Origin: Pseudomonadota bacterium
GTDB taxonomy: Bacteria > Myxococcota_A > Polyangia > Haliangiales > Haliangiaceae
Direction: 5' to 3'
NCBI GenBank assembly: GCA_023428295.1
Contig: JAEYYV010000131.1
Span: forward strand, 1 to 64,000
DNA: 64,000 nt
This document shows positions 18,215 to 27,069 of this stretch, one piece after another; positions within the stretch are counted from its first letter, which is position 1, and each line of letters opens with the position of its first letter. The position numbers were made by a program, and so were the translations under genes. The notes below the pieces were generated by a model. That model did not search any database, was not told the DNA's origin, and saw nothing but the letters and a program-made list of their open reading frames with translations.

Positions 18215-19024
18215 TTAATCCGTCTTAACGCGAGTGTTCGTGGACTCGAAGATCTTGTCGGCGCTCGCGGCGATGAAGCCCTGAAACAGCTCGCCGGAGG
18301 CCAAGGGGTAGCGCTTCGCGAACTCGTAATAGCAAGAGGGAATACGCACGGTCGCGTCGTCGAACGTGACGTCGATCGAGTCCGCCCTCGTCGAGGACTG
18401 CTCGAGGAGCTCGGCCGGCGTGCCCTTGATCGCGCCTCCCGCATCGTTCAGCACGAAGCCATGCTCGACGAGAAACGCGTTCAGCGCCGCGAGATCTGGG
18501 AATGTCGAGAGTGCGTTCACGTCGACCGTGAAGTGATTGACGCGGAACCCGAACGCCGCGACCCACGCCGCGTACTCGCTCTCGGCGAGCAGGGCCTGGT
18601 ACTGGACGTGCGTCACCTTCCACGGGCGGCCCGCCCACGGAAGATCGTCACGCTGGCCGAAGTCGCCACTCAGCTGCGAGACGAGCGCCGAAATCGTCTG
18701 CTGGACCGCCGGCGACATCTCGCCGAGCAGGAGCTCGCTGATGAAGACCTTGGGCAGCGTCGGATCGGCGTGGCGCCAGTAGCGCGCGCGAAGCCGCTTC
18801 TGTGGAAACGCGTACGCGTCTGCTTGGAGGGCCCACCCGTGCTCCTCGAAGATGCGCCCGAGCTCCGAGAGTCCGATGCCGGGCGCATCGAACGTGCGCA
18901 GCGCGACGTGGTCGTTGCGGATCGTCTCGCCGCGCGAGGCGAGCAGCGCGTGGATCCGCTCCGCTTGCGGCGTGGACGCGACGTAATCGCGCCACAGTGC
19001 GTCGAGCAACTCCTTCGTCGTCAT
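18215..19024 (-). CDS. DUF1338 / 2-oxoadipate dioxygenase-decarboxylase-type protein
   Basis: A 269-residue protein of the DUF1338 (HglS/YdcJ-like) fold. The N-terminal RNDHVALRTF, central RVNHFTVDVN and C-terminal CYYEFAKRYPL...ELFQGFIAASADKIFEST carry the likely His, His and Glu iron ligands. Characterised relatives convert 2-oxoadipate to 2-hydroxyglutarate in D-lysine catabolism. No lysine-degradation partners are adjacent, so the substrate is inferred. It stands alone between mpl and a secreted unknown gene, on the same strand. Confidence 0.8.
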   Translation of the reverse strand: MTTKELLDALWRDYVASTPQAERIHALLASRGETIRNDHVALRTFDAPGIGLSELGRIFEEHGWALQADAYAFPQKRLRARYWRHADPTLPKVFISELLLGEMSPAVQQTISALVSQLSGDFGQRDDLPWAGRPWKVTHVQYQALLAESEYAAWVAAFGFRVNHFTVDVNALSTFPDLAALNAFLVEHGFVLNDAGGAIKGTPAELLEQSSTRADSIDVTFDDATVRIPSCYYEFAKRYPLASGELFQGFIAASADKIFESTNTRVKTD

Positions 19025-19067
19025 CGGTGTACGTCTGGCTACTTCTTCTCGGGGCTACAGCGCACCG

Positions 19068-19736
19068 TCACTTCGCGACGGTGCAGGACTTCTTGTCCGG
19101 CGCGACGGGCGGCGACGCGGGCTTGGCGAGGACGATCTCGCCGGTGCACGGAACGACGACGCGATAGCCGACGATGTCGACCGAAAGGCCGCTCTTGCCG
19201 TGGGCGCTCCACGGCCTCTTCGCCGCGTCGGGCACTTTCACGACGAGCTCCACGCGCGCCGACGCGACCTTCTTCTTCCACGCATCGTGCGCGGCCGCGC
19301 CCTCGAACGTCTGCGTGTTGTCGTGCAGCATCGGCGGCCTCACGGCGCCGCCGTCGAGCCGAGGCGCTCCGCCGAACACCATGTAGCTCTTGCCCTCGAT
19401 CGCGATCGGGCTGCAGTGCACGCACGCAGCGAGCGAGAGCTGCGCGCTCTTCTTGGCCGCGTCGAACGCGCCGACCGAGAACGCGGTGGCGTCGGCCTCG
19501 ACGAGCATCGTCAGTTGCGCGAGCTCTCTCTGCCGCGCATCGCGCAGCTGTCGGCACTGGCGCTGCTCGGTGTCGTTGCCGTGATCGGCGCACGACGCGG
19601 TGAGCGCCCACACGATGTCCTCGACGCGCGAGACCTTCGTGGCGGACGAGTAGATGTCGCCGTCGGCGCGAGCCACGTCGGGCGCGATGCTGGGAGCAAT
19701 GATCGCGACGAGCGCGAGAGCGAGGAGGGAGCGCAT
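19068..19736 (-). CDS. Exported protein of unknown function
   Basis: A 222-residue protein with a signal peptide ending near APDVARADG. The mature part contains several Cys (TASCADH, QRQCRQL, ACVHCSP, VPCTGE, SCTVAK), suggesting disulfides or, for CVHC, a CxxC redox or metal site. I do not recognise a family. Its ATG overlaps the TAA of the YkvA-like gene (TAATG), so the two are co-expressed. Confidence 0.7.
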   Translation of the reverse strand: MRSLLALALVAIIAPSIAPDVARADGDIYSSATKVSRVEDIVWALTASCADHGNDTEQRQCRQLRDARQRELAQLTMLVEADATAFSVGAFDAAKKSAQLSLAACVHCSPIAIEGKSYMVFGGAPRLDGGAVRPPMLHDNTQTFEGAAAHDAWKKKVASARVELVVKVPDAAKRPWSAHGKSGLSVDIVGYRVVVPCTGEIVLAKPASPPVAPDKKSCTVAK

Positions 19737-20272
19737 TACTGGAGCTTGTGGGTGAGATAGGCCTTGAGGCGAAGCTCGGCGTCCTTCGCGTCGTTCACCA
19801 CGATCGGCACGGTTGCCTTGAGCTCGTCCTCGAGCTCGACAGACAGCGCCTTGCGCAGCTCCGCGTCGTCGATCAGCTGCTGGGGCGTGCGGCCGCGAAC
19901 GGACACGTCCGACAGCTTCGCGCAGTACGCCTTGAGCTTGTCGTACAGCGCGCCGCCGAGGAACGCGGAGATCTTGTCCGCTTCGTTGGCCATGCGCTCG
20001 AGCGCTGCCTCGGCGGCCGCCGGAAGATCGCCGCGCGGATGTCCCTGCGTGAGCTGCGCGCACACGCGGAGCACCATCACGTCGTCGATGACGCCGATGC
20101 CCTCGTTCCAGTCGGGGATCAGGTCCATCTTGCTGACCATGTAGAGGAGCGCCGCGCCCGCCAACTTCTTCGAGTGCGAGTCCGCCGCTGGCGCCTCGAT
20201 CAACACCTTGTATGCATCGATGTCCTGGCGGATCGTCTCCGCCCAACCCTTGAACACGTCGATATGCGCCAC
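19736..20272 (-). CDS. YkvA/DUF1232-type protein
   Basis: A 178-residue protein with a DUF1232-like core: AGAALLYMVSKMDLIPDWNEGIGVIDDVMVL near residues 38-68, matching the family pattern of a hydrophobic helix, DLIPD, and a second helix. The remainder is helical and charged. The function of DUF1232 proteins is not established. The GTG start is supported by AGGAGG 4 bases upstream (20277-20282). It is divergent from the small lipoprotein gene at 20320. Confidence 0.72.
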   Translation of the reverse strand: MAHIDVFKGWAETIRQDIDAYKVLIEAPAADSHSKKLAGAALLYMVSKMDLIPDWNEGIGVIDDVMVLRVCAQLTQGHPRGDLPAAAEAALERMANEADKISAFLGGALYDKLKAYCAKLSDVSVRGRTPQQLIDDAELRKALSVELEDELKATVPIVVNDAKDAELRLKAYLTHKLQ

Positions 20273-20319
20273 GTGGCCTCCTGCCGCGACGGTACGCCTG
20301 GCGGTGATAGGATCACAAG

Positions 20320-20601
20320 ATGCACAGCGCGATGCTCGCCGCGATCGTCATCCTCGGTGCGTGTGCGGGTGACGAGACCGACCAAGGCGGTCTGCCCCTC
20401 TGCACCGGTGCTGCCTATGATTCGTGCGCCAACGAGCACGAGTGCATGTCGGGGGATTGCCGCGTGGTCGGCAGCGCGCAGATGTGCACGCAGCTATGCG
20501 ACGCGTCGCAGCCGTGCCCCGATCTGAACGGCGAGCCGGTGACGTGCAACGCGGGCGGACTCTGCGAGCCATCCTCCGCGCGTGAATGCCGACTGCCGTG
20601 A
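20320..20601 (+). CDS. Small cysteine-rich lipoprotein
   Basis: 93 residues with a short lipoprotein signal (MHSAMLAAIVILGAC, lipobox LGAC). The mature part of about 78 residues has eight further Cys (CTGAAYDSC, ECMSGDC, CTQLC, CPD and others), probably disulfide-bonded, resembling the Cys-rich repeats of myxobacterial surface lipoproteins. AGGA lies 7 bases before the ATG. Function unknown. It converges on the PEGA protein gene with a 16-base gap. Confidence 0.7.
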   Translation: MHSAMLAAIVILGACAGDETDQGGLPLCTGAAYDSCANEHECMSGDCRVVGSAQMCTQLCDASQPCPDLNGEPVTCNAGGLCEPSSARECRLP

Positions 20602-20617
20602 AGCGGCGTGAGCGGCG

Positions 20618-22366
20618 TTAGTTCAGCAGGTCTTGGATGACCTTCGTCGGCGCGTCGGGCGTGATCTCGACGGCGATCGTCTTCTTGTGAGTCTTGTCCG
20701 GCGAGACGAGCGTGATCTTGTGCTTGCCGGCCGGCAGCTTCATCGCGCGCTGCGGCGTCATGAGGCCGGTCGACGTTCCGTCGATGATGATCTCGCACGG
20801 CGGTTTGCTCGAGATCATCAGCACGCCCTCACCCGTGATGGCCCTCTCGGCTTTCGGCTCGTCGGTCACGTCGGTCTTCGCGGTCTTCGCCTTCTTCTCG
20901 GCGAGCTTCTTCTCGAGCGCGTCCGTGTCGTCCGGAGCCGGCTCGGCGGCCTTCGCGACGTTGGTCGGCTTCGCCTTCACCGCGGAGACGACCTTCTTCT
21001 CGCTCGTCACGGGCGTCGGCACGTCGATCTTCGCGACCGCGGGCTTCGCGATGTCCTGCTTGCCGGCCGCGCCGAGCGTGACCGCGAGGCGCGTCGTCGT
21101 GGTCGGATCGAGGTGCTCGATCTGCGTCGGCTTGTCCGCGTACGAGAACACCACCTCGTAGCTGCGCGTGGGATCGACCGACGCGTTGATCGGCGTCGTG
21201 CCGAGAAACGTGGTCTTGCCGCGATCGACGAGCGAGACGTCCGCGCCCGACGGCGTGGAGTCGATGCGCACGTCGACGAACACCGGCGCTCCAGCCTTCG
21301 GTGCGCCGGGGACGGCCATCGTATCGACCGCGCCGCCAAGAACGCTGCTCGTGTCGGCAGCGGTGGCCGTCGTAGGATCCGCTACGATCGAAGCGCTCGC
21401 CGTGTCGCTCGCCGAAGCGCTCGCCGTGTCGACGGGCTTCGCGGCGGGCTCGGCGCTCGGATCCGCGACGGCGTTCGCGGCGACGGCGGTGTCGGTGCTC
21501 GCCGGCTCGACGCCGCGCTTGTTGCCGCCCTGTCCATCGAACACGATGTAGCCACCGACGAAGATGCCGAGGACGATCGCGATCGCCATCGGCAGCGCGA
21601 GCTTCTTCAACAGCTCGACGGTGGGGTTGCGCCGGCGCTGCACCTGCGCGGTGCTCTCGGCCATCGACTGGCTCGGCTCGGGGATCGAGAGACGATCCGC
21701 GGGACCGCTCGCTTCGAACCACGGCGGCGCGCCGGTCATGTCGGGTGCAGCGTTGGGATGATCCGTACGCTCCGCGCGCGGATACACGGGATCGAGCGTG
21801 AGCGGAGCAACGCTCGACAACGTGAGCGGCGCGGCGCTCGACAACGTGAGCGGCGCAGCGCTCGGCAACGTGAGCGGCGCGGCGATCGCGGAGTCGGCTG
21901 CCGCGATGGCGCGCGGTTGCTGCGCGACGGGCGTCTTGATCAGATCCGCCTCGTCATCATCATCGAGCTCGACATCGAGATCGGGCTCGACGGCTGGCAC
22001 CACCGGCACCGCCAGCTTGGCGGCCGATGGAATCGGCGGGCGCGGAATCGACGCAGAGGATCGCGGCGGACCGGCGGGGCGCGCGCGACTCGCGCCGGGC
22101 ATCGGCGGGATCGAGCTCGCCCGCGTCATCGGTGCGCTCATACGAACAGGTGCGACCGTGGCGCTCTGCTGCGTTCCTGCCGGTGCGCGCGTGCGCGGCA
22201 AGGGCTCGACCGTCCCCGCACCACCACCGAGCGTCGCCGTCATCCGCGCTTTCGCTTTGGGCGGTTCGGCGAAGAGGTCTGCGCCTGGATCCTTCACGCT
22301 CGGACCTTGTGTAGCCACGAGGTTGATGAGGTCGTTGACGGCGGTCGACTCGGTCTTCTTCGCCAT
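20618..22366 (-). CDS. Membrane protein with two PEGA domains
   Basis: 582 residues. Residues 1-250 are a low-complexity cytoplasmic region rich in Pro, Ala and Ser. A single membrane helix lies at about 256-276 (LALPMAIAIVLGIFVGGYIV). A second Ala/Thr-rich linker follows, then PEGA-like beta domains at about 355-425 and 512-582 (GEGVLMISSKPPCEIIIDG, LPAGKHKITLVSP). PEGA domains are thought to contact the cell surface or envelope. It resembles the non-kinase half of the PEGA kinase at 37.1-39.2 kb. Residues 163-191 hold four octad repeats of the type SAAPLTLS. Confidence 0.78.
   Translation of the reverse strand: MAKKTESTAVNDLINLVATQGPSVKDPGADLFAEPPKAKARMTATLGGGAGTVEPLPRTRAPAGTQQSATVAPVRMSAPMTRASSIPPMPGASRARPAGPPRSSASIPRPPIPSAAKLAVPVVPAVEPDLDVELDDDDEADLIKTPVAQQPRAIAAADSAIAAPLTLPSAAPLTLSSAAPLTLSSVAPLTLDPVYPRAERTDHPNAAPDMTGAPPWFEASGPADRLSIPEPSQSMAESTAQVQRRRNPTVELLKKLALPMAIAIVLGIFVGGYIVFDGQGGNKRGVEPASTDTAVAANAVADPSAEPAAKPVDTASASASDTASASIVADPTTATAADTSSVLGGAVDTMAVPGAPKAGAPVFVDVRIDSTPSGADVSLVDRGKTTFLGTTPINASVDPTRSYEVVFSYADKPTQIEHLDPTTTTRLAVTLGAAGKQDIAKPAVAKIDVPTPVTSEKKVVSAVKAKPTNVAKAAEPAPDDTDALEKKLAEKKAKTAKTDVTDEPKAERAITGEGVLMISSKPPCEIIIDGTSTGLMTPQRAMKLPAGKHKITLVSPDKTHKKTIAVEITPDAPTKVIQDLLN
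21797..21892 (-). repeat. 24-bp in-frame tandem repeat (4 units)
   Basis: Four consecutive 24-base units with few differences, beginning CGTGAGCGG on the plus strand (21797, 21821, 21845, 21869; the last degenerate). They lie inside the PEGA protein and encode the octads of the Pro/Ala/Ser-rich linker. Copy number may vary between strains. Confidence 0.85.
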
Positions 22367-22495
22367 GGAGGCGGCGAGAATTACGAACGACCCTCATTCG
22401 ATCAAGCGAATAGTTCTGGCGAAGCCTGCTGGCAGTGATGCCTGAACACCTGATCGGGTGCGATCCCGGAGTACCCCTAACCTATGGAATTTTCA

Positions 22496-22529
22496 TTGAC
22501 AGTTCCGTGACCATATACCTAGTGTATGG
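22496..22529 (+). promoter_or_regulatory. promoter with overlapping dyad operator candidate
   Basis: TTGACA (22496-22501), 18-base spacer, TAGTGT (22520-22525). An inverted repeat CCATATAC-CTA-GTGTATGG (22511-22529, one mismatch) covers the -10. This is the most AT-rich spot nearby. It directly precedes the HEAT/TPR gene at 22536. Confidence 0.55.
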
Positions 22530-22535
22530 CCATTC

Positions 22536-24011
22536 ATGCGGCGCCCGGACGAGGCGATGTCGGTGTTTGGGGATCTGCGGCGACTCGCCGATTGGTTCTC
22601 CACGAGCCCGCAACGCGCGTCCGTCCACATCGAGCGCGTCGTGGATCGCCTCGGCGCCACGGCGATTCCGCTCCTCGGTCGCGAGCTGCGCCACTCCGAT
22701 GTTCGCCGGCGTGAAGCAGCGCGCACCGCGCTCGCCCGCCTCGCGAACGATGTCCTCTATCGCGCGCGCGTCGTTCGCGAGCTGCGCGATGTGGTCGAAG
22801 ATCTCGCGATCGGCGACGAGTCCAAGGTCTGCGCGCTCGGGCTCCTCTCCGAGCTCGGCGAGCGCGCGGCCGCTCGCTTCATCGACCCCTCCGCGATCCA
22901 GCATCGCTCCGCGCTCGCGCTCGCCGCGCAGCTCTCCACCGATGCGGACCTCGCGAACGCCGCGGACCTGATGGTTCATCAGCTCGATCACGCGGACATC
23001 GTCCAGATGATCGCCGTGATGATCGAAGCCGCGCCTGCCGCCGCGCATCGCCTCGCGGGTGAGCTGTCGGTGCGCCTCGATCTTCCCGTCGAGGCACGCG
23101 AGCAGATCGCCGCCGTCCTCGTCGGTCACGCACCGCCCGCCGAGCTCGAGCGCAAGCCGCCCCGCTCGCGCGCCACCAACGTCGCCGTCCTCGTCGATGC
23201 GAGCGCGCGGCTCGTCGTCGTTGCCACGCGCGCCACGTCGCTCAAAGCGCGCTCCGCCGGTGCGTATCGTCGCTGGGCGGTCCTCATCGGCGCGACCGGC
23301 ACCATCGACGATTGCCTCCACGACGACGACTGCGCGACCGACGGCGACGCCGCGTCGCTCATCGCATCGCTCGTCGCCGACGGATACCGCGTCGCCTCGA
23401 GCGAGCTCTCGCACGCGCGCACCGTGGTCACCGCCGCCGCGCGGCTCACCGCGCTCACGCCCACCGCCGACGGATCGAACGCGCTGCCCTCCTCGTACTA
23501 CCTCGGCCGCGATCTCCTCGATCTGTCCGACGCGCACATGGGCGCGCTCACCTCGCGCGCGCGCCGCGCTGCGTCCGCGAACCTCGCCCGCTCGCTCGAG
23601 TACATCGGCGATGGCGAGATCGATCGCGGCGCGCAGCTCCTCGCGAGCACCGACGCGTCGGCGTCCTCCGCCTCCGAGCACCACGCCGCCACGGCCTACG
23701 TGCACCTCGTCAAGCGCGAGCCCGAGCTCGCCGCCGAAGCGCTCGAGCGTGCGATCGCCGTCGAGCCGGAGTGGCCGTTGCATCACTGGAACCTCGCGTG
23801 CGCGCTGCGCATGCTCGGAGATGCGAGCGGCTGCTTCTGGGCGTTGCGTCGCTTCGTGCAAGCGAGCGTCACACCGACGGGCCTCTACGCGGATCCGGAT
23901 CAGCCGGGTCGCATCGGCCTCGCCGAGCGCATGATGGCGGAGCTCGAGCGCACCGCGCGTGTCACCGGAACATCGCTGCGCCGCCGTCGTCGCAAGAAGC
24001 GCACGCCGTAG
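22536..24011 (+). CDS. HEAT/TPR-like repeat protein of unknown function
   Basis: 491 residues, no signal peptide. Residues about 10-200 are repeating helices with HEAT-like features (IPLLGRELRHSDVRRREAA). The middle contains a small alpha/beta-like region (VAVLVDASARLVVVATR), and the end has a TPR-like pair (AATAYVHLVKREPELAAEAL, HHWNLACALRMLG) and a basic tail RRRRRKKR. It probably acts as a cytoplasmic scaffold. ATG 22536 lies only a few bases after the predicted transcript start, so the mRNA could be nearly leaderless; ATG 22557 is the alternative. Confidence 0.72.
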   Translation: MRRPDEAMSVFGDLRRLADWFSTSPQRASVHIERVVDRLGATAIPLLGRELRHSDVRRREAARTALARLANDVLYRARVVRELRDVVEDLAIGDESKVCALGLLSELGERAAARFIDPSAIQHRSALALAAQLSTDADLANAADLMVHQLDHADIVQMIAVMIEAAPAAAHRLAGELSVRLDLPVEAREQIAAVLVGHAPPAELERKPPRSRATNVAVLVDASARLVVVATRATSLKARSAGAYRRWAVLIGATGTIDDCLHDDDCATDGDAASLIASLVADGYRVASSELSHARTVVTAAARLTALTPTADGSNALPSSYYLGRDLLDLSDAHMGALTSRARRAASANLARSLEYIGDGEIDRGAQLLASTDASASSASEHHAATAYVHLVKREPELAAEALERAIAVEPEWPLHHWNLACALRMLGDASGCFWALRRFVQASVTPTGLYADPDQPGRIGLAERMMAELERTARVTGTSLRRRRRKKRTP

Positions 24012-24065
24012 ACACGGCCGTCCACGCGGTCATCGCGAGAAGCGCTGCGACTCCGCGAGCGCGCG

Positions 24066-25676
24066 TTACTTCTGCTCGGCGCGCGCGAGGTTGTACGCGA
24101 CCTTGATGCGCGTCGCGCCGCGGCTGCCGCGCTTGGGCAGCTTCCAGGTCTTCGCCGCTTCGATCACGCAGCCCGCGACCGACGAGATTCCCTCGGCGCC
24201 CGCCTTGGGCTCCGTCGACGCGCCCTTGATCGCACCCGACTCGTCGGACTCGAGGTGCAGGACGAGCGAGCCGGCGAGCTTGGGGCTGACCGACAGGCCG
24301 CCTTCGTAGCAGGCCTGCACCTCTTGGTTGTGGCGCTGGATGAGCACCGCGATGACGGACTTGTCATGCGTGCCGGTGCCGGCCTTCGTGTTCTTCAGCG
24401 TGGTCTCGAGCTTCGCGAGATCCTCTTGCGCGCCTTGGCGCGTGGCGTTGTCCATGATCAGCGAGATGGTCGCCGTGTAGATGTCGTGCGCCGGCTGATA
24501 GAAGCGGACGTCGTTCGACGTGGCGTAGAGCCCGTGGAACAAGCGACCCATGCCGTACGTGTTCACGATCAGCTGCTGCTTCTCGCCTTCGGGGCACTTG
24601 GCGCCGCAGCCGGGGAGCGCCTCGATCATCGCCGTGGCCAGCTTCGCGGACATGTCCGGCTGATCGAGCGGGATCGAGAACTGCGCTTGCTGATAGCGCA
24701 GCACCGGCTTCTCGTTCGGCATCACCGTGTCGCCGCCGACCTCGAACGCCTTGTCGATCGCAGCGACGGCGTCCTGCCAACGACCCGCGAACTGATACGA
24801 CTCGAGGCCGAGCTTCGCGAGCACCTGGAACTGTTGGCGCTTGTCCTTGGCACCCATCACGCCATAGAGCGGTGTGATCACCTCGGCGAGCGCGACGTTG
24901 TCGGCGCGACCGGCGAACAGATAGAGATCGCGATCGACGGCGTCGCGACCCGGGTTCGAGCCCCAGCCCTTGGACGCGGTGACGAGCGCGGTCCACGCGC
25001 CGGCGTCATCGCCCGTGCGCCACTTGGCCCACGCGGCGACGTACGCGAGCTCGGGCTGCTTCTCCGAGAGCGTCTCGTCCTTCACGACCGCGAGCGCTTC
25101 GGTGTTCTTGAACTGCTTGAGCAGCGAGAACGCCCACCACGCCTTGTTGTACTGGACCTCTTTGTCCTTCGGATCCTTGTTGACCAACGCGGACCACGCC
25201 TTCTCGGACGACGGGTAGTCCTCGAGCAGCAGCTCGTAGCTGCCGAGCAGGCGCAGCGTGATCTCGTCGACCTTGTCGCCCGAGACGGCGGCCGCATCGC
25301 GGAGCGCCTGACGCGCTTCGGTCACGAGGGCCTTCTCGTTGGCCTTGTCCTCTTTGCTCTTCTGATAAAGGAGCGTCGCGAGGATCGCCGCGTGCGCTTC
25401 CTTCTGCACCGGGTCCTTCGTCGACGCGAACACCTGGCGCTGCTTCTCGATCGTCGTCTTCTTCTTGGCATCGACGAGCGGCATGCCCGGGCGACCGAGC
25501 GCTTCGGGCTCGAACACGAGGCCGCGCACTTCGATCGTCGGAACATCGAACACCGCATCACCTGCGGCAGCCTGCGTTGCGCCACTCCCCGCGCTACCCG
25601 TGCCACCCGTGCCGGTGCTTTGTGCACCACCGCACGCCGCGAGGATCATCAACGAGACAAACGACACGGTCTTCAT
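24066..25676 (-). CDS. TPR lipoprotein with AgmX/PglI-type C-terminal domain
   Basis: 536 residues. The lipoprotein signal MKTVSFVSLMILAACGG (lipobox LAAC) is followed by a Gly/Thr/Ser linker. A long helical region with TPR-like character follows (EKAWSALVNKDPKDKEVQYNKAW). The last 100 residues match the TonB-like AgmX/PglI C-terminal domain of myxobacteria (VIAVLIQRHNQEVQACYEGG, GSLVLHLESDESGAIKG, VAGCVIEAAKTWKLP). Such domains occur in motility and envelope-spanning proteins. Convergent with the HEAT/TPR gene. Confidence 0.78.
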   Translation of the reverse strand: MKTVSFVSLMILAACGGAQSTGTGGTGSAGSGATQAAAGDAVFDVPTIEVRGLVFEPEALGRPGMPLVDAKKKTTIEKQRQVFASTKDPVQKEAHAAILATLLYQKSKEDKANEKALVTEARQALRDAAAVSGDKVDEITLRLLGSYELLLEDYPSSEKAWSALVNKDPKDKEVQYNKAWWAFSLLKQFKNTEALAVVKDETLSEKQPELAYVAAWAKWRTGDDAGAWTALVTASKGWGSNPGRDAVDRDLYLFAGRADNVALAEVITPLYGVMGAKDKRQQFQVLAKLGLESYQFAGRWQDAVAAIDKAFEVGGDTVMPNEKPVLRYQQAQFSIPLDQPDMSAKLATAMIEALPGCGAKCPEGEKQQLIVNTYGMGRLFHGLYATSNDVRFYQPAHDIYTATISLIMDNATRQGAQEDLAKLETTLKNTKAGTGTHDKSVIAVLIQRHNQEVQACYEGGLSVSPKLAGSLVLHLESDESGAIKGASTEPKAGAEGISSVAGCVIEAAKTWKLPKRGSRGATRIKVAYNLARAEQK

Positions 25677-25738
25677 AGGCGCGTGTGTACAACGGATCCG
25701 CGCGGGGGTGGAGCGGGACGGAGCACTGCGTGCGTGAT

Positions 25739-25972
25739 ATGGTGCGGCCCTTCGTGCGGTACTTACGTCACGCGTTGGTCATTGCCGTCGCTATCGTTGG
25801 CGTGTCGGGTTGCGTGAGGGTGCGAGCGCACGAACGCGGCAACCTCGCGAAGCGATCGATGACCGACGATCGCGATCCCGGCGAGTCGCGCTTCAATCAG
25901 CACGCCTCTGGCTCGCGCGAAGGCGCGGACGGTGGCACCGGCCAACCGGGCGGCGGATGCGGCTGCAATTAG
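25739..25972 (+). CDS. Small lipoprotein of the DUF4266 type, ending GGGCGCN
   Basis: 77 residues from ATG 25739: hydrophobic signal with lipobox VSGC, then CVRVRAHERGNLAKRSM, DPGESRFNQH, SREGADGG, and the terminal GGGCGCN. This pattern is the DUF4266 signature as I recall it. The mature protein is only about 54 residues, and the final Cys-Gly-Cys could bind metal or be modified. It overlaps the DUF3570-type gene by 16 bases; the two families are usually neighbours. An upstream in-frame start at 25685 is less likely. Confidence 0.8.
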   Translation: MVRPFVRYLRHALVIAVAIVGVSGCVRVRAHERGNLAKRSMTDDRDPGESRFNQHASGSREGADGGTGQPGGGCGCN

Positions 25973-27069
25973 CATTGGCGCTCGCCATCCTCGGGATCGC
26001 GAGCACCGCCACCGCCGACGGGACGCTGTCGATGCGCGGCGTCTATTACAAGGAGCGCGCGACCCGCGTCGTCCAGCCGATGCTCGACGGCGCGTTCGAT
26101 GTCGGTAACAACGGCCTCGTCACCGCGCACTTCCTCGTCGATGCGATCACGTCGGCCTCCGCGTCGTCGGGCGCCGAGAACGCCACGCCGTTCACCGAGA
26201 ATCGGGTCGAGGGCGGCGCAGGCTACACGCACGAGTGGCAGCGCTTCCGGCTCAGCGGCCAAGCGAAGTACTCGACGGAGTCTGACTATCGCTCGATCTT
26301 CGTCGGTGTTCGCGGCGAAGTCGATCTCGCGCAGAAGAACACCGTGCTCGGTCTCGGCGGCGGCTACGCGGCCGACAAGATCAGCGCGGCGAGCGATCAG
26401 GGCGGCCTCGCGATGCCCTCCCTCGCCTGCTCTCCCTCCGAGAACGCACCCGAGTGCTCGCTCAAGACGCTGATCGCGTTCGCATCGGCGAGTCAGATCA
26501 TCTCGAAGAACATGGTCGTCGGCGTGACGCTCGATATCTCGCGCCTCGACGGCTATCAGTCCAACCCGTATCGCACCGCGATCACCGACACCGGCGAAGC
26601 GCCCGAGCGTCATCCCACCGAGCGCACGCGCGAGGCCGGCGCGGTCTCCATCCGCTACTTCATCCCGCGATCGCAGACCACGCTCGTCGGCTCGTATCGC
26701 TACTACCGCGACACGTGGAAGGTCCACGCGCACACGCCCGAGGTCCGCATCATCCAACAAGTCGGCTACACGGCCGACGCGAGCGTTCGCTATCGCTTCC
26801 ACACGCAGGACGGCGCGTTCTTCTATCGCGATCGCTACGCGACGGCGGAGCCATCGATGCAGCCGTACCTCTCGGACGATGTGAAGCTCGACACGTTCAC
26901 CGGTCACACGTTCGAAGCCAAGCTCGGCATTCTCGGCGAGGCTTTCGGCATGAAGGATCGCTGGTCCGGCGCGCGCTTCGAAGGAATACTCTCGTACGTC
27001 CTCCAGCACCCGAGGTTCGGCAATGCGATCACCGCTCAGCTCGCGCTCACACTTCCTTTCGAGTACTAG
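25957..27069 (+). CDS. DUF3570-type outer-membrane beta-barrel protein
   Basis: 370 residues. The signal peptide is MRLQLALALAILGIASTATA. The rest is amphipathic beta-strand rich, with MRGVYYKERATRVVQPMLD, ATPFTENRVEGGAGYTHEW, and a final aromatic residue (LALTLPFEY) typical of outer-membrane barrels. It matches DUF3570 in pattern and in its pairing with the DUF4266 lipoprotein. Related clusters usually also carry an ApbE-type flavin transferase and a thioredoxin-like gene, neither seen here. Function unproven; export or metal handling has been the usual guess. Confidence 0.8.
   Translation: MRLQLALALAILGIASTATADGTLSMRGVYYKERATRVVQPMLDGAFDVGNNGLVTAHFLVDAITSASASSGAENATPFTENRVEGGAGYTHEWQRFRLSGQAKYSTESDYRSIFVGVRGEVDLAQKNTVLGLGGGYAADKISAASDQGGLAMPSLACSPSENAPECSLKTLIAFASASQIISKNMVVGVTLDISRLDGYQSNPYRTAITDTGEAPERHPTERTREAGAVSIRYFIPRSQTTLVGSYRYYRDTWKVHAHTPEVRIIQQVGYTADASVRYRFHTQDGAFFYRDRYATAEPSMQPYLSDDVKLDTFTGHTFEAKLGILGEAFGMKDRWSGARFEGILSYVLQHPRFGNAITAQLALTLPFEY

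Noticed and set aside
22482..23861. 459-residue minus-strand frame opposite the HEAT/TPR gene
   Set aside because: Composition (Gly/Arg/Glu-rich, no fold) indicates a shadow; the plus-strand gene has helical repeats and its own promoter.
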